Made by a program: the position numbers and the translations under genes. From positions 35,154 to 99,153 of the forward strand of contig DASQMC010000063.1 in assembly GCA_035645695.1 (NCBI GenBank): 64,000 nt of DNA, written 5' to 3'. This document shows, in pieces, positions 1 to 8,776 of this stretch. This stretch comes from JAIVJZ01 sp035645695. Lineage in GTDB: Bacteria > Acidobacteriota > Blastocatellia > Pyrinomonadales > Pyrinomonadaceae. The stretch's first letter is position 1. Every line of letters begins with the position of its first letter. The notes beneath the pieces are model-generated. The model was not told where the DNA came from and did no database searches. It was given only the letters and a program-made list of their open reading frames with translations.

Positions 1-1
1 C

Positions 2-175
2 TTCGTCGAAGGCGAGGTGGAGGTGGTGACGGGCGTGAATTTGCCGATGGTGATCAAACTGGCGAGCCAGACTGATGCCGAGCCGCTGGCAATCGTCGCC
101 GGGCGCGTCCGCGATCAGGGACAACAGGCCATCCATCTCGCGGGCGAACTGCTCGCCGCCCCGAAGAAGAAATAA
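2..175 (+). CDS. PTS EIIA component, mannose type (C-terminal part)
   Basis: This is the 3' end of a gene that enters from the left edge; 57 codons are visible, ending in TAA. The stretch VTGVNLPMVIKLA matches the conserved GVNLP segment of mannose-family EIIA domains, and it is followed by the usual C-terminal helix and a basic tail (APKKK). The phosphorylated histidine lies in the missing N-terminal part. Linked HPr and enzyme I, and no visible EIIB or EIIC, suggest a regulatory phosphorelay rather than a sugar transporter (inference). Confidence 0.75.
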   Translation, partial: FVEGEVEVVTGVNLPMVIKLASQTDAEPLAIVAGRVRDQGQQAIHLAGELLAAPKKK

Positions 176-276
176 ACGCGGAGGAAGAAATAGGCGCGCC
201 AGAAGAAATATGCGCGGATGGCGGAATTGCAGGCCGGCGCTTAAACGTCGAAAGACGCCGCCCGGAACTATAAGGG

Positions 277-558
277 ATGTTGGAGAAGCGCATAGTGATC
301 GTCAATCGTCTGGGTTTGCACGCCCGCGCCGCGGCGCGCCTCGTGCGCACGGCGAGCGCCTACCGCAGCAGCGTCCGGCTCGAACGCATGGACGGCAGCG
401 CGATGGCCGACGCCAAGTCTATTTTGAGCGTGCTTCTGCTGGCGGCCTCGCGCGGGACGGAGTTGCGTCTGACGACCGAAGGCGCGGACGAAGCGGAGGC
501 GTCGGGCGCGGTGTGTGAGTTGATCGAGGACGGGTTCGGGGAAGAACGGGAAGCATGA
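277..558 (+). CDS. ptsH: HPr family phosphocarrier protein
   Basis: Small phosphocarrier (93 aa) that passes phosphate from enzyme I to EIIA domains in the cytoplasm. The active-site motif RLGLHARAAARLV places the phosphorylatable histidine at residue 15. The second signature, DAKSILSVL, puts a serine at residue 48, equivalent to Ser46, the target of HPr kinase/phosphorylase in other bacteria. The gene lies about 100 nt after the EIIA gene, and its stop overlaps the start of enzyme I as ATGA, so the two are translationally coupled. Confidence 0.93.
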   Translation: MLEKRIVIVNRLGLHARAAARLVRTASAYRSSVRLERMDGSAMADAKSILSVLLLAASRGTELRLTTEGADEAEASGAVCELIEDGFGEEREA

Positions 559-2351
559 GCAGGCGCGCGAAGACAGGCAGGCGGGAGATGCGCTGGCGCG
601 GCGTGGCCGTCTCGGAGGGCGTGGCGGTCGGGCGCGTGCTGCGCATCCACACGGGCGGGCGCGGCAACATCTTTCGCGCGACGCTCGAAGCCGACGACAT
701 CAAACGCGAGGTGCGTCGTTTTCAGGCGGCGGTGCGCCTGTCGCGCCGTCAATTGCTCGCCATCAAACGCCGCGCCGAAATCGCGCTCGGCGCGGAGCAC
801 GCCTACATCTTCGACGCGCAACTCCTCATGCTCGAAGACCGCAAGCTGCTCGACGAGGTGGAAGATTACATCCGCCGGGAACGCGCCAACGCCGAGTGGG
901 CGGTCAAGGTCGCTTCCGACAAGTTGCTCGCCGTCTACGCCGAGATCAAAGACGATTACCTGCGCGAGAGGAGTTCCGATATTGAAGACGTGACGCGTCG
1001 CCTGCTCGTCGCCCTGAGCGGCGAAGCGCAGTCGCGCCGTTTCGTTCAGGATGCCATCGTCGTGGCGGAAGAGTTGTTGCCGTCGGCGGCGGCGGAACTC
1101 GATTTCTCGCACATCCGCGCCATCGCCTCCGATGCGGGCGGCTGGACTTCGCACACCGCGATCATCGCGCGCGGCCTCGGCATCCCGGCCATCGTGGGCT
1201 TGCGCGACCTCTATCGCCACGCGCGCACGGGCGACGAGATCGTGATAGACGCGGGGCGCGGCGAGGCCGTCCTGCACCCGACGGGCGCGACCGTCGAGCA
1301 TTTCAGGGATACGCGCAAACTCGTCCAGGCGAGCGCGGGCTTTGCCGACGACGGCGGGAGCGCGCCGCTCCTGACGACCGACGGCATCGAGATCATCCTG
1401 CGCGCGAACGTCGAGTTGCCGCCGGAATATGAGGGCGTGCGTCGCTACGGGGCGCGGGGCATCGGCCTGTTCCGTTCGGAGTTTCTGTTCTCGCAGCATG
1501 GCGGCGCACCCACAGAGGACGAGCAGTGTGCGGCCTATACGGACATCGCCGCGCTCGGAGGCGTGGACGGCGCGAAGGTGCGTCTTTTCGACCTCGGCGG
1601 CGACAAGCACAACGCCGGGGATTTTGAGACGGAACGCAACCCGGCGCTCGGCCTGCGCGCGATCCGCTACTCGTTCCGCCACGAAGACATGTTGCGCACA
1701 CAGGTACGCGCTCTGCTGCGCGCGGCCGCGCACGGGCGGCTCGACGTGGTGCTGCCGATGATCTCAGACGTGTCGGAAGTCAGACGCGCGCGCCGCATCA
1801 TCGAAGAGGAACGCGCGCGTCTCACTGCGGAAGGGGGCGAGGCGGGCGAACTGAAAATCGGCGCGATGATCGAAGTGCCCGCCGCCGTCATGGTGGCCGA
1901 ACAACTCGCGCGAGAAGTGGACTTCTTCAGTCTCGGCACGAACGACCTCGTGCAATACCTGCTCGCCGTGGATCGCGGCAACGACGAGGTGGCCGGTTGG
2001 TTTCGCACGTTGCACCCGGCCGTGCTGCATAGCATCAAGCGAACCATCGAGGCGGCGGGCGCGGCAGGCATCCCGGCGATTGTCTGCGGCGAGATGGCCG
2101 CCACGCCCGCTTACGCCCTCGTGCTCGTCGGCCTCGGCGCGCGCGTGCTAAGCATGGCGGCGGCGGCGATGCCGCGCGTGCGGCGGACGCTGGCGCAAGT
2201 GGACGCGGCGAGCGCGGGCGAGATCGCCAACCTGTGCCTCGACTCGACGACGGCCGACGACGCCGAGGAAGTCGTGCGCGCGGAACTCGGCGGTCGCTGG
2301 CCGCACCTGTTTTCGCCGGAAAACTTGCCGGCCGCGAAAAGCGGAGAGTAG
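555..2351 (+). CDS. ptsI: Phosphoenolpyruvate-protein phosphotransferase (PTS enzyme I)
   Basis: Enzyme I (598 aa) takes phosphate from phosphoenolpyruvate and passes it to HPr. Domains in order: N-terminal PEP-utilisers segment (about 15-140), the phosphohistidine domain with GGWTSHTAIIARGLGIPAIVG (active His200), and the C-terminal PEP-binding barrel containing RSEFLF, the metal-binding stretch LFDLGGDK and the catalytic-cysteine segment PAIVCGEMA near residue 510. Length matches ordinary enzyme I, with no GAF domain as in PtsP. The ATG overlaps the HPr stop. Confidence 0.95.
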   Translation: MSRRAKTGRREMRWRGVAVSEGVAVGRVLRIHTGGRGNIFRATLEADDIKREVRRFQAAVRLSRRQLLAIKRRAEIALGAEHAYIFDAQLLMLEDRKLLDEVEDYIRRERANAEWAVKVASDKLLAVYAEIKDDYLRERSSDIEDVTRRLLVALSGEAQSRRFVQDAIVVAEELLPSAAAELDFSHIRAIASDAGGWTSHTAIIARGLGIPAIVGLRDLYRHARTGDEIVIDAGRGEAVLHPTGATVEHFRDTRKLVQASAGFADDGGSAPLLTTDGIEIILRANVELPPEYEGVRRYGARGIGLFRSEFLFSQHGGAPTEDEQCAAYTDIAALGGVDGAKVRLFDLGGDKHNAGDFETERNPALGLRAIRYSFRHEDMLRTQVRALLRAAAHGRLDVVLPMISDVSEVRRARRIIEEERARLTAEGGEAGELKIGAMIEVPAAVMVAEQLAREVDFFSLGTNDLVQYLLAVDRGNDEVAGWFRTLHPAVLHSIKRTIEAAGAAGIPAIVCGEMAATPAYALVLVGLGARVLSMAAAAMPRVRRTLAQVDAASAGEIANLCLDSTTADDAEEVVRAELGGRWPHLFSPENLPAAKSGE

Positions 2352-2740
2352 AATCCGTATCGCGCGCGGTGCGGTTAGTGCGGTGTCCCGACGACCTTAC
2401 GTCAAACCGCTTCTCGCTCCCCGCGCCTCACGTGCTCGCCCGACAGACGCTTCAACTTACGCGGTTCACATAAAAAGTCGCCCGTCGCACCGGCCTTTTC
2501 AGGTAAATTTAGAAACCGACAGGAAAAATTGACAATTGTAACTTTGCGAAAAGAGGCGTTTTCGTCGTTTAATCTAAATGGCGGGATGGTGTGACCGGAA
2601 CCTCGACCAGGCGTGCGCCGTCGGGAATATCGACGAGAGCGGCATCCAACCCGTTGAACCAAGATTTCGATGCGGCCATCCAAGCGACCATTGCCCCGGT
2701 TGCGAGGCGCGCGTCGAAGCGCAGGGAAGTAGAGTGCATT
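2352..2740. other. Intergenic region, no gene seen
   Basis: This 389-nt gap separates ptsI from the polysaccharide export gene. A TTGACA hexamer lies at 2529-2534, but no matching -10 box is found 16-18 nt downstream, so I do not call a promoter. An open frame extends upstream of 2741 in the phase of the export protein, but its translation lacks family features and would bury the signal peptide. I see no repeat or RNA here. Confidence 0.4.
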
Positions 2741-4003
2741 ATGAGTAAAGTCCTGTTTTCAATTATGTTTGGGCTGGCGGTTTGCGTGCCGTTGGCGACG
2801 ACGGCGAGCGCGCAATCGCGCCTCGGCCCGGCGGAAGACGATACGCCCGCCGTGAATTCGAGGCCCGCGAAAAGCGAGATAAAGAGCGAGGCGAAAAGGG
2901 ACGCCGCGAAAGGCGAGACGCCTGTTAAACCCGCCCCGAAGAGGGAACCCAAAGCCGACGAGCCGAAGGGCGACGCCGCGAAATCCGAAGCGCAAAAAAT
3001 ACAGACCGTCCTGACCTCCGCCGCCGCCCCGAACAACATCAACGCGGCCGCGACGGGCAACGCCACGAGCGATGCCGCGCCGAAGACGACGGTCACGCCG
3101 CTTCCGGTCTACGGCAGTCCCTCGGCGCTTGGCATCCCCGCGCCGCCGAAGTATGAGCCGCCCGCGCCGAACAAAACTTCCGAAGCGGCCAACACGGCGA
3201 CCGCTCTTTCGCCCGCCGCTTCCGCCAACACTCCGGCGGGCAGAGCGGCCGCCCTGCCGCCGACCGAACTCTACCGCGTGGGCATCGGCGACATCCTCGA
3301 CATACGCCTCGCTGGCGGCATGTCGAAGGATTCCACTCTCTACACGATCATGTCCACGGGCATGCTCGACTACCCGCTCGCGGGCGAACCGTTCAACGCC
3401 AGCGGCATGACGACCGACGAGATCGCTGCGCGTCTCGCGGCGGAACTGAAACGCCGCGGCGTCTTCGACCGCGCGCAGTTTCGCATCGTCGTCCGTGATT
3501 ACGCGAGCCACACGGCCACGGTGAGCGGTCTGGTCGACCAGCCGGGCGCGAAGATTCTGCGCCGCGAAGCCGTGCCGCTCTACGTCGTGTTGTCGGAAGC
3601 CAACCCGCGCGCAGAGGCCGGCCGCGCCGTCATTATCTCGCGCGCGACGGGGCAGAGCAAAACAATCGATCTGTCCGACTCCGCCGCGCTCAACGAACTC
3701 GTCTCGCATGGCGACATCATCAACATCACCGCGCGCCCGCAGGAATTCTTCTACATCGGCGGCCAGATCAACGCGCCGGGGCAGAAAGATTTCCATCCCG
3801 GCATGACGCTCACGCAGGCCATTCTCGCCTCGGGCGGCGTGGCGCGCGGCGCGGACAACAAGGTGAAGGTCACGGTTTCACGTCAGGGCGCGGACGGGCG
3901 TCTGGTGGGAACGGAGTTTCTGTTGAATGACGTGGAGGCGGGGCGAGTGCCCGACCCGCGTTTGCAGGCGGGCGACCGCGTTGAAGTCGGTCGCCGCCGT
4001 TAG
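2741..4003 (+). CDS. Polysaccharide biosynthesis/export protein (Wza/SLBB family)
   Basis: Exported protein (420 aa). The start at 2741 gives a clear signal peptide (MSKVLFSIMFGLAVCVPLATTASAQ). A long Lys/Glu/Pro/Ala-rich low-complexity linker follows (about residues 27-180). Then comes a Poly_export domain (YRVGIGDILDIRLAGG... with the PLAGEPFNASGMTTDEIAARLA segment) and SLBB-type domains (YIGGQINAPGQKDFHPGMTLTQAILASGG). Such proteins form the periplasmic and outer-membrane part of a polysaccharide export channel. No lipobox cysteine follows the signal peptide, unlike classical Wza, and no polymerase or flippase genes are adjacent. Confidence 0.85.
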   Translation: MSKVLFSIMFGLAVCVPLATTASAQSRLGPAEDDTPAVNSRPAKSEIKSEAKRDAAKGETPVKPAPKREPKADEPKGDAAKSEAQKIQTVLTSAAAPNNINAAATGNATSDAAPKTTVTPLPVYGSPSALGIPAPPKYEPPAPNKTSEAANTATALSPAASANTPAGRAAALPPTELYRVGIGDILDIRLAGGMSKDSTLYTIMSTGMLDYPLAGEPFNASGMTTDEIAARLAAELKRRGVFDRAQFRIVVRDYASHTATVSGLVDQPGAKILRREAVPLYVVLSEANPRAEAGRAVIISRATGQSKTIDLSDSAALNELVSHGDIINITARPQEFFYIGGQINAPGQKDFHPGMTLTQAILASGGVARGADNKVKVTVSRQGADGRLVGTEFLLNDVEAGRVPDPRLQAGDRVEVGRRR

Positions 4004-4042
4004 CGGCTTCGCTCGCGCCAGTGCCGTCGAAAATTTCGCTTC

Positions 4043-4071
4043 TTGTCGGGTGCGTGTGAAGGTTGTATAGT
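4043..4071 (+). promoter_or_regulatory. Candidate sigma-70 promoter
   Basis: TTGTCG (4043-4048) and TATAGT (4066-4071) are separated by exactly 17 nt, which fits a housekeeping promoter. It lies about 134 nt upstream of the ATG at 4205, leaving a long 5' leader. Judged from sequence alone. Confidence 0.5.
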
Positions 4072-4204
4072 GGCGCGCGCCGGAAAAGGATATTCAAACA
4101 GGCTCACTCACTCGCCCGCGCCGGATCGCCGGGCGGGCTTACTAACTACATTTGGAACAGTCGAAAAACTTCTCGTACCTTCCTGCCGGAGGATTACAGG
4201 TTTC

Positions 4205-6640
4205 ATGATGCAGCATAAACTCAGCGCGCTCGCGCTTGCGGCTGCGCTTCTGTGCGCGCCTTTCACGTCCGCCCTCGCCTACACCCCCGCCGCTCCTACG
4301 GCGACGCACAACACGCTGGCCGCCGCCCTACGACAGGACGACACACCTCCCGATGTGGAGCAGGCCATGTTCACCAAGGGGCAGAATCTATATAATCAGG
4401 GTCGCTTTGAGCAGGCTGCCACGATCTTCCGCGATTTTCTCAAGAATTACCCGAACAGCATCATCACCGATTTGACGTTGCTCTGGCTCGGCCGCACCTA
4501 TATCGCGCAAGGCCGCCTGGCGGACGCCGAGGGCGTCGTGACGCGCCTGCGCACCATCAGGGACACGCCGTTCATCGAAATCTATGAGGGTGAACTGCAA
4601 TCCGCCCGGACGGAGATCGCCGCGCGCGGAGCAACCCCGCAGCCGGCCGCCACGCCCGCCGTGACGGAACGCGCGCAAGCGACGCCGACGCCGCGCTCGG
4701 CCTCCAGCCGCGCGACGCCCACACCGACGCCGCGCCTGATCGCCAGATCGACGCCCCCGCGCACACGCCCGACACCGCTCCCGACACCCTTGCCGACGCC
4801 GACGCCGCAGGTTGCGCGCGTGACCCCGCCCGCGGGGACGCCCACGCTGACCATCGAGAACTCCAACCCCGACGGGCAAGCAACCGCGCCCGCCCGCCGC
4901 AGCCGCCGCAGCCGTTTCCCTGCGCGTCGTAACACGCCGCAGAGAACGGATACCGACACGCAAGTCGCCGTCAACACGCCGCCGGTAGAGGCGGCGACGC
5001 CGAGACCGACGCCGACGCCCACCCCCGCGCGCCCGCGCCAGCAAACGGCGCGCCCGACGCCTTTGCCGACGCCCCTAGTCGTCGCGCGCGCGGAACCGAA
5101 CGAGAGCGTGACGAGCGCTCCGCCAATCGTCAACAGCGCGCCCTCCGGTCAGGAAGGGTTCGTGCTGACGGTCAAGCAAGTGCCCAATCTTAATCTCGCA
5201 CTGCGCAACGCCACGCTCGCCGCATCGCCCGGTCAGGCCGTGCAAATGCCGCTCACCGTGACCAACACCGGCAATAAGGAAGACCAGTTCCGTCTGGGGA
5301 CGGACTTGCCGGCCGAGTTCCAGCCGACGTTCAGCCTCGCCTCGGGCGGGCAGGACACGGGACTCCCGATTCTCGTCACACCGCAACTGGCGCGCGGCCA
5401 GAATCTCGAAGTGTTCCTGAACATCCGTATCCCCGAGGCATCGCCTGACGGGCAGCAGCGCGCCTTCATAGTCAGCGCCGCTTCGCAATCCGATTATCAA
5501 ATCCAGCGCGTGTCGAACGCCGCAATCACGGTCGTCGCCGCCGCGCTCGCCGGTTCGTCCGGCGTGACGCGCGAGAGCGTCCAGCCCGGCGAGACCTTCA
5601 CGCAGACGATCTCCGTGCGCAATACGGGCAGCGCGTCCGCGCGCAGTTCGCGCACCGACTTCGTCTTCAGCACCGACTTCGAACTCGTCAGCGCAAGCCC
5701 GCTGCCGCTCTACTACGACAACCCTTCGCGCACGGCCATCTGGAGTCTCGGCGATCTCGAATCGCGCGCCTCGCGAGAGATCACCGTCACACTCCGCGCC
5801 GTGCCGAACGCTTTGTCGGCCACCGGCCCCATCGGGCGCGGCATGTTGCGCACGGCGTCTCTGCCCACGGCCTCGAACTATGACGGCCCGAGCATCGCCA
5901 TCGGTCGCGTCCCGCGCGCGCGCATCGACCCCGTCTCGCCCGGCCTGACCGTCACGCCCGGCGACGTGGTCTTCATCCCGTTCCTCGTGCGCAATCCCAG
6001 CAACTACGTCGAGTCTTATGGCTTGCGCATAACCGCCCCCGGCGCGCCCAGCGGGACGCTCTACGCCGACACCAACGGCGACGGCCAACATCAGGAAAAC
6101 GAGCCGAGCATCACACAGACGACGCAGATCGATCCGCGCGGCGGACAGTTCCCGCTGCTCATGCGCGTCGAGATTCCGCGCTCGACCGCCGACCGCCAGC
6201 AGTACGCTTACAACGTCGTGGCTACTGCCACGAGCACCAGCCGCGCCGCCAGCGAGGCGAGCACGGTGCTCACCGTGGCCGCGCCGCGCGTGCGCGTGCG
6301 CACCGAACAGGTGACGGACACGACCGCGCCGGGCGACATAATCTTCTACCGTCTCGTGCTCATCAACGAGGGCGGCGGTCTGGCGAAGAACATCGTCGTC
6401 TCCGAGGTGCTGCCCGATGCGTTGCAGTTCGTCAACTCGAACCCCTCGCTGAATACGCAGGACGCTCCGGGCGACTCGCGTCGCATCACCTGGCGCGTCC
6501 CCGAACTCGCCCCGAACGACACGGCGGTGCTGCTCATCACCGTTCGCCTGCGCCCTGACCTCGCCGCAGACCGGACGCTGACCACCACCCATACGTGGTC
6601 TTATCAGGATACGAACGGCAACACGTACCAGAACCAGTGA
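4205..6640 (+). CDS. Exported TPR / Pro-Thr-rich / DUF11-like repeat protein
   Basis: Large secreted or surface protein (811 aa) of unknown function. The start at 4205 follows GGAGGA (4188-4193) and gives a signal peptide (MMQHKLSALALAAALLCAPFTSALA). Next comes a TPR-like pair (about residues 50-125: AMFTKGQNLYNQGRFEQAATIFRDFL). A long TPTPTPR-type linker (about 140-320) follows, then several Ig-like domains of the DUF11/CARDB kind in the C-terminal half (VTNTGNKEDQF, VRNTGSASARS, VLINEGGGLAKNIVVSEVLPDALQF). This layout suggests an envelope scaffold. No anchor or sorting motif is visible at the C-terminus. Confidence 0.7.
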   Translation: MMQHKLSALALAAALLCAPFTSALAYTPAAPTATHNTLAAALRQDDTPPDVEQAMFTKGQNLYNQGRFEQAATIFRDFLKNYPNSIITDLTLLWLGRTYIAQGRLADAEGVVTRLRTIRDTPFIEIYEGELQSARTEIAARGATPQPAATPAVTERAQATPTPRSASSRATPTPTPRLIARSTPPRTRPTPLPTPLPTPTPQVARVTPPAGTPTLTIENSNPDGQATAPARRSRRSRFPARRNTPQRTDTDTQVAVNTPPVEAATPRPTPTPTPARPRQQTARPTPLPTPLVVARAEPNESVTSAPPIVNSAPSGQEGFVLTVKQVPNLNLALRNATLAASPGQAVQMPLTVTNTGNKEDQFRLGTDLPAEFQPTFSLASGGQDTGLPILVTPQLARGQNLEVFLNIRIPEASPDGQQRAFIVSAASQSDYQIQRVSNAAITVVAAALAGSSGVTRESVQPGETFTQTISVRNTGSASARSSRTDFVFSTDFELVSASPLPLYYDNPSRTAIWSLGDLESRASREITVTLRAVPNALSATGPIGRGMLRTASLPTASNYDGPSIAIGRVPRARIDPVSPGLTVTPGDVVFIPFLVRNPSNYVESYGLRITAPGAPSGTLYADTNGDGQHQENEPSITQTTQIDPRGGQFPLLMRVEIPRSTADRQQYAYNVVATATSTSRAASEASTVLTVAAPRVRVRTEQVTDTTAPGDIIFYRLVLINEGGGLAKNIVVSEVLPDALQFVNSNPSLNTQDAPGDSRRITWRVPELAPNDTAVLLITVRLRPDLAADRTLTTTHTWSYQDTNGNTYQNQ

Positions 6641-6687
6641 CGCGTTGCGGCGCGTGAGAACCCTCCAGCGCGAGCCTTAGGCTGAGG

Positions 6688-6766
6688 GCGAATCGCCAGT
6701 CCAGAATCGTGAATAGAAGGAAGATTCCCTTGAGACGCTATTCACCGTTCCCGGCTGGCGATTCGC
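6688..6766. repeat. Heptad-phased imperfect hairpin (GAATCGT type)
   Basis: Outer arms GCGAATCGCCAG (6688-6699) and CTGGCGATTCGC (6755-6766) are perfectly complementary, as are inner arms GTGAATAG (6709-6716) and CTATTCAC (6738-6745). The left arm reads in 7-nt steps: GAATCGC, CAGTCCA, GAATCGT, GAATAGA. The same GAATCGT/GAATAGA units form the hairpin at 33041-33118. It spans the whole gap between two genes and covers the alternative GTG start at 6709. Confidence 0.65.
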
Positions 6767-6804
6767 TTTCAACCTCCGCCGGTGAGTTGCCTCCGAGTAC
6801 TGCC

Positions 6805-7299
6805 ATGCCGCACGCGCGCCTCTCGCGCCTCTCGCATGCGCTCATCGCGAAGTCGCTTATCGAAGCGTTTTTCGTCGTCGCGCTCGCCGTCTATTTCTCT
6901 TACACAAGCTTCAATCCGTATTTTCGCGGGTCGGTTGACGCGGCGGACGAGCGTGGCGTCGCGGGCTGGGTGGTCAACGAAGCCTCGCCCGGAGAACGCG
7001 TCGAGGTGCATCTCTACATCGACGGGCATTTCGTAAGCCGCCGCGTGGCCGATGCGCCGCGACCGGATGTGTACGCGGCCGGTCGCAGCCCGGACGCCTA
7101 TCACGGGTTCGTCTTCACCCTCCCGCCCCTCCCGCCGAACCGTACATACGAAGCGCGCGTCTACGCCATGCACGCGGGCGACGACCGCACGCGCCGCTCC
7201 CTGCAAGAGTTCGGCGGGGCGAAACAATTCGGCGTGTCGGCGAACCCGGCTAACTCCGCCGCGCCCGACGCGTGGTGGGAAAGCGAGGGGCGGCATTGA
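6805..7299 (+). CDS. Membrane-anchored protein of unknown function
   Basis: Predicted 164-aa protein. Residues about 10-34 form one hydrophobic segment (SLIEAFFVVALAVYFSYTSF) that would anchor a mainly extracytoplasmic beta-rich domain (RGSVDAADERGVAGWVVNEASPGERVEVHLYIDGHFV). I do not recognise the family with certainty; the domain resembles short modules that describe substituents of glycan or sulfotransferase-associated proteins. I chose ATG 6805 because the earlier in-frame GTG at 6709 sits inside a hairpin repeat. The next gene overlaps its stop codon, so both are probably co-transcribed. Confidence 0.55.
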   Translation: MPHARLSRLSHALIAKSLIEAFFVVALAVYFSYTSFNPYFRGSVDAADERGVAGWVVNEASPGERVEVHLYIDGHFVSRRVADAPRPDVYAAGRSPDAYHGFVFTLPPLPPNRTYEARVYAMHAGDDRTRRSLQEFGGAKQFGVSANPANSAAPDAWWESEGRH

Positions 7300-8048
7300 G
7301 CGAAGCCGAAAGGGCGGGCGGCGTGCCCGCGGCGGACTGTACGTTGATTCAGTCGCCAAGCGAGACCGGCGATGCGCTGCCCGCTCGCGCCGACGCGGAG
7401 TCGCGTGCGCTGGCCGTATGCGAGATCGCGTCCATCGCCTGTTCGGTCGTCGTCGGCGAGTGGGCGGTCGTCGCGCTCGGCAATCATAAAACTCTGCTGG
7501 CCGTTCCCATCGCGTGCGCCTTCGCGTTGATGCTCTATTCGCATCACCTGCGGGGCGAGACGCTTCGCGAACTCGGTTGGAGGACGGATAATTTCATGCG
7601 CGCGGCGCGCCTGCTGTTGCTTCCGATGTTGGCGGGTACGCTCGCGCTCGCGCTCGTCGGGTGGTTGTGGTTCGACGGAAGTTTTAGTTTCGGCAAAAGG
7701 CGTGCGGGTTGGGCAATTTCAGGCTTCCCCGTCTGGGGGCTTGCGTGGGGGCTCTTGCAGCAGTACGTGCTGCAATCGTATATCAACCGCCGCGCGCAAC
7801 TCGTCTTCGGAAAAGGAGCCGCGAGCATCCTTATCGTCGCCGCCGTCTTCGCGCTGCTTCACCTGCCGAACCCGTGGCTCACGGGCGCAACCTTCCTCGG
7901 CGGTCTCATCTGGGCGACAGTCTATCAACGCGCGCCCAACCTCTACGCTCTCGCGCTCTCGCACGCTTTCCTGACGTGGGCGCTCATCTCCACGCTCCCC
8001 ACCAGCGCCTTGCGGAGCCTCCGCGTCGGTTACAAATTTTTCGGCTGA
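7296..8048 (+). CDS. CPBP-family intramembrane protein with altered first motif
   Basis: Polytopic membrane protein (250 aa from TTG 7296; an upstream in-frame GTG lies at 7272). The C-terminal half has the CPBP/Abi layout: a motif-1 region GLLQQYVLQSYINRR, then FALLHLPNPWL with the expected histidine, then LYALALSHAFLTWAL with a second histidine. The paired glutamates of motif 1 (EExxxR) are replaced by QQ, so proteolysis is uncertain although both His motifs remain. The TTG overlaps the previous stop as TTGA, with GAGGGG (7285-7290) as a possible ribosome-binding site. Confidence 0.7.
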   Translation: MSEAERAGGVPAADCTLIQSPSETGDALPARADAESRALAVCEIASIACSVVVGEWAVVALGNHKTLLAVPIACAFALMLYSHHLRGETLRELGWRTDNFMRAARLLLLPMLAGTLALALVGWLWFDGSFSFGKRRAGWAISGFPVWGLAWGLLQQYVLQSYINRRAQLVFGKGAASILIVAAVFALLHLPNPWLTGATFLGGLIWATVYQRAPNLYALALSHAFLTWALISTLPTSALRSLRVGYKFFG

Positions 8049-8157
8049 CACGGGTCGAAAGCGGCCTGCTGTCACGCAATCGCACTTTTGATATGGAAGT
8101 CGGGATGGCAATACGCCGCCCCTTCCGTATTCGCGCTGTACGCGTTCAACGATGCTT

Positions 8158-8166
8158 TGCTATAAT
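8158..8166 (+). promoter_or_regulatory. Extended -10 promoter of rnpB
   Basis: TGCTATAAT (8158-8166) is an extended -10 element with a perfect TATAAT hexamer. It ends 14 nt before the first base of the RNase P RNA P1 helix. No good -35 box is visible, which is usual for extended -10 promoters. Confidence 0.6.
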
Positions 8167-8180
8167 TTACGCGTCGTGCA

Positions 8181-8679
8181 GGAGAACAGGTCGGGCGGTC
8201 GCCGCCGCGTGCTCTCTCAAGAGCTTGCGGGGGAGGAAAGTCCGAACACTACAGGGCAGCGAGCCAGCTAACGGCTGGGCGCGCGGGTTACGTTGACGAC
8301 TTTAAGTAGTCGTCGCTTAACCGGCGTGACGACAAGTGCAACAGAAAAGAGACCAGCCGACGCGCGCGTCCCCTTTTGGGGGCGGGTGACGGGTGATGGG
8401 TGAAATGGTGCGGCCTTCGGGCTTAATGTAAGAGCGCACCGGCGCGTGTGGTAACATGCGCGGCCAGGCAAACTCCTCGCAGTGCAAGACCAAATAGGGA
8501 GGCGTCAAACAGGGCTGCCCGCCCGAAGCCGCGCTGGCTTCTTCCGAGAAGCCCGCGCGCTACGACCTCCGGGTAGGTCGCTCGATCCAACCGGCGACGG
8601 TTGGGCTAGATGAATGGTCGCCGCTTCCGCATCCTTAAAAGTGTGGGAGTACAGAATTCGGCTTACAGACCTGTTCTCC
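8181..8679 (+). ncRNA. rnpB: RNase P RNA, bacterial type A
   Basis: Catalytic RNA that matures tRNA 5' ends. The ends pair as helix P1: GGAGAACAGGTC (8181-8192) with GACCTGTTCTCC (8668-8679). Conserved core segments appear in order: GAGGAAAGTCC (8233-8243), GTGCAACAGAAA, GGGTGAAATGGTGCGG, GTAAGAGCGCACC, GCAAGACCAAATAGGGAGG, TAGATGAATGG and ACAGAATTCGGCTTACAG. At about 500 nt it is longer than the roughly 380-nt E. coli RNA. Part of the excess is a triplicated heptamer at 8384-8404, and part is in the peripheral stem near 8516-8580. It is transcribed alone from the promoter at 8158. Confidence 0.96.
8384..8404 (+). repeat. Three tandem heptamers inside rnpB
   Basis: GGGTGAC, GGGTGAT and GGGTGAA follow one another without gaps. 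The last copy is the conserved GGGTGAAA of the RNase P core; the first two look like extra copies placed directly in front of it. The unit matches the GTGACGG heptamers of intergenic hairpins at 27947 and 38476. Confidence 0.6.
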
Positions 8680-8776
8680 ATCTGCACGGCCATTGCTTCA
8701 ATCTTCACACGAAGCGTAGTCTCTCACAAACACGAGCTTTAAGAATCCGACTTTAATTCAGGAGCGTCTAAAAAGC

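Noticed and set aside
2529..2534. TTGACA as a -35 box for the polysaccharide export gene
   Set aside because: No -10-like hexamer lies 16-18 nt downstream.
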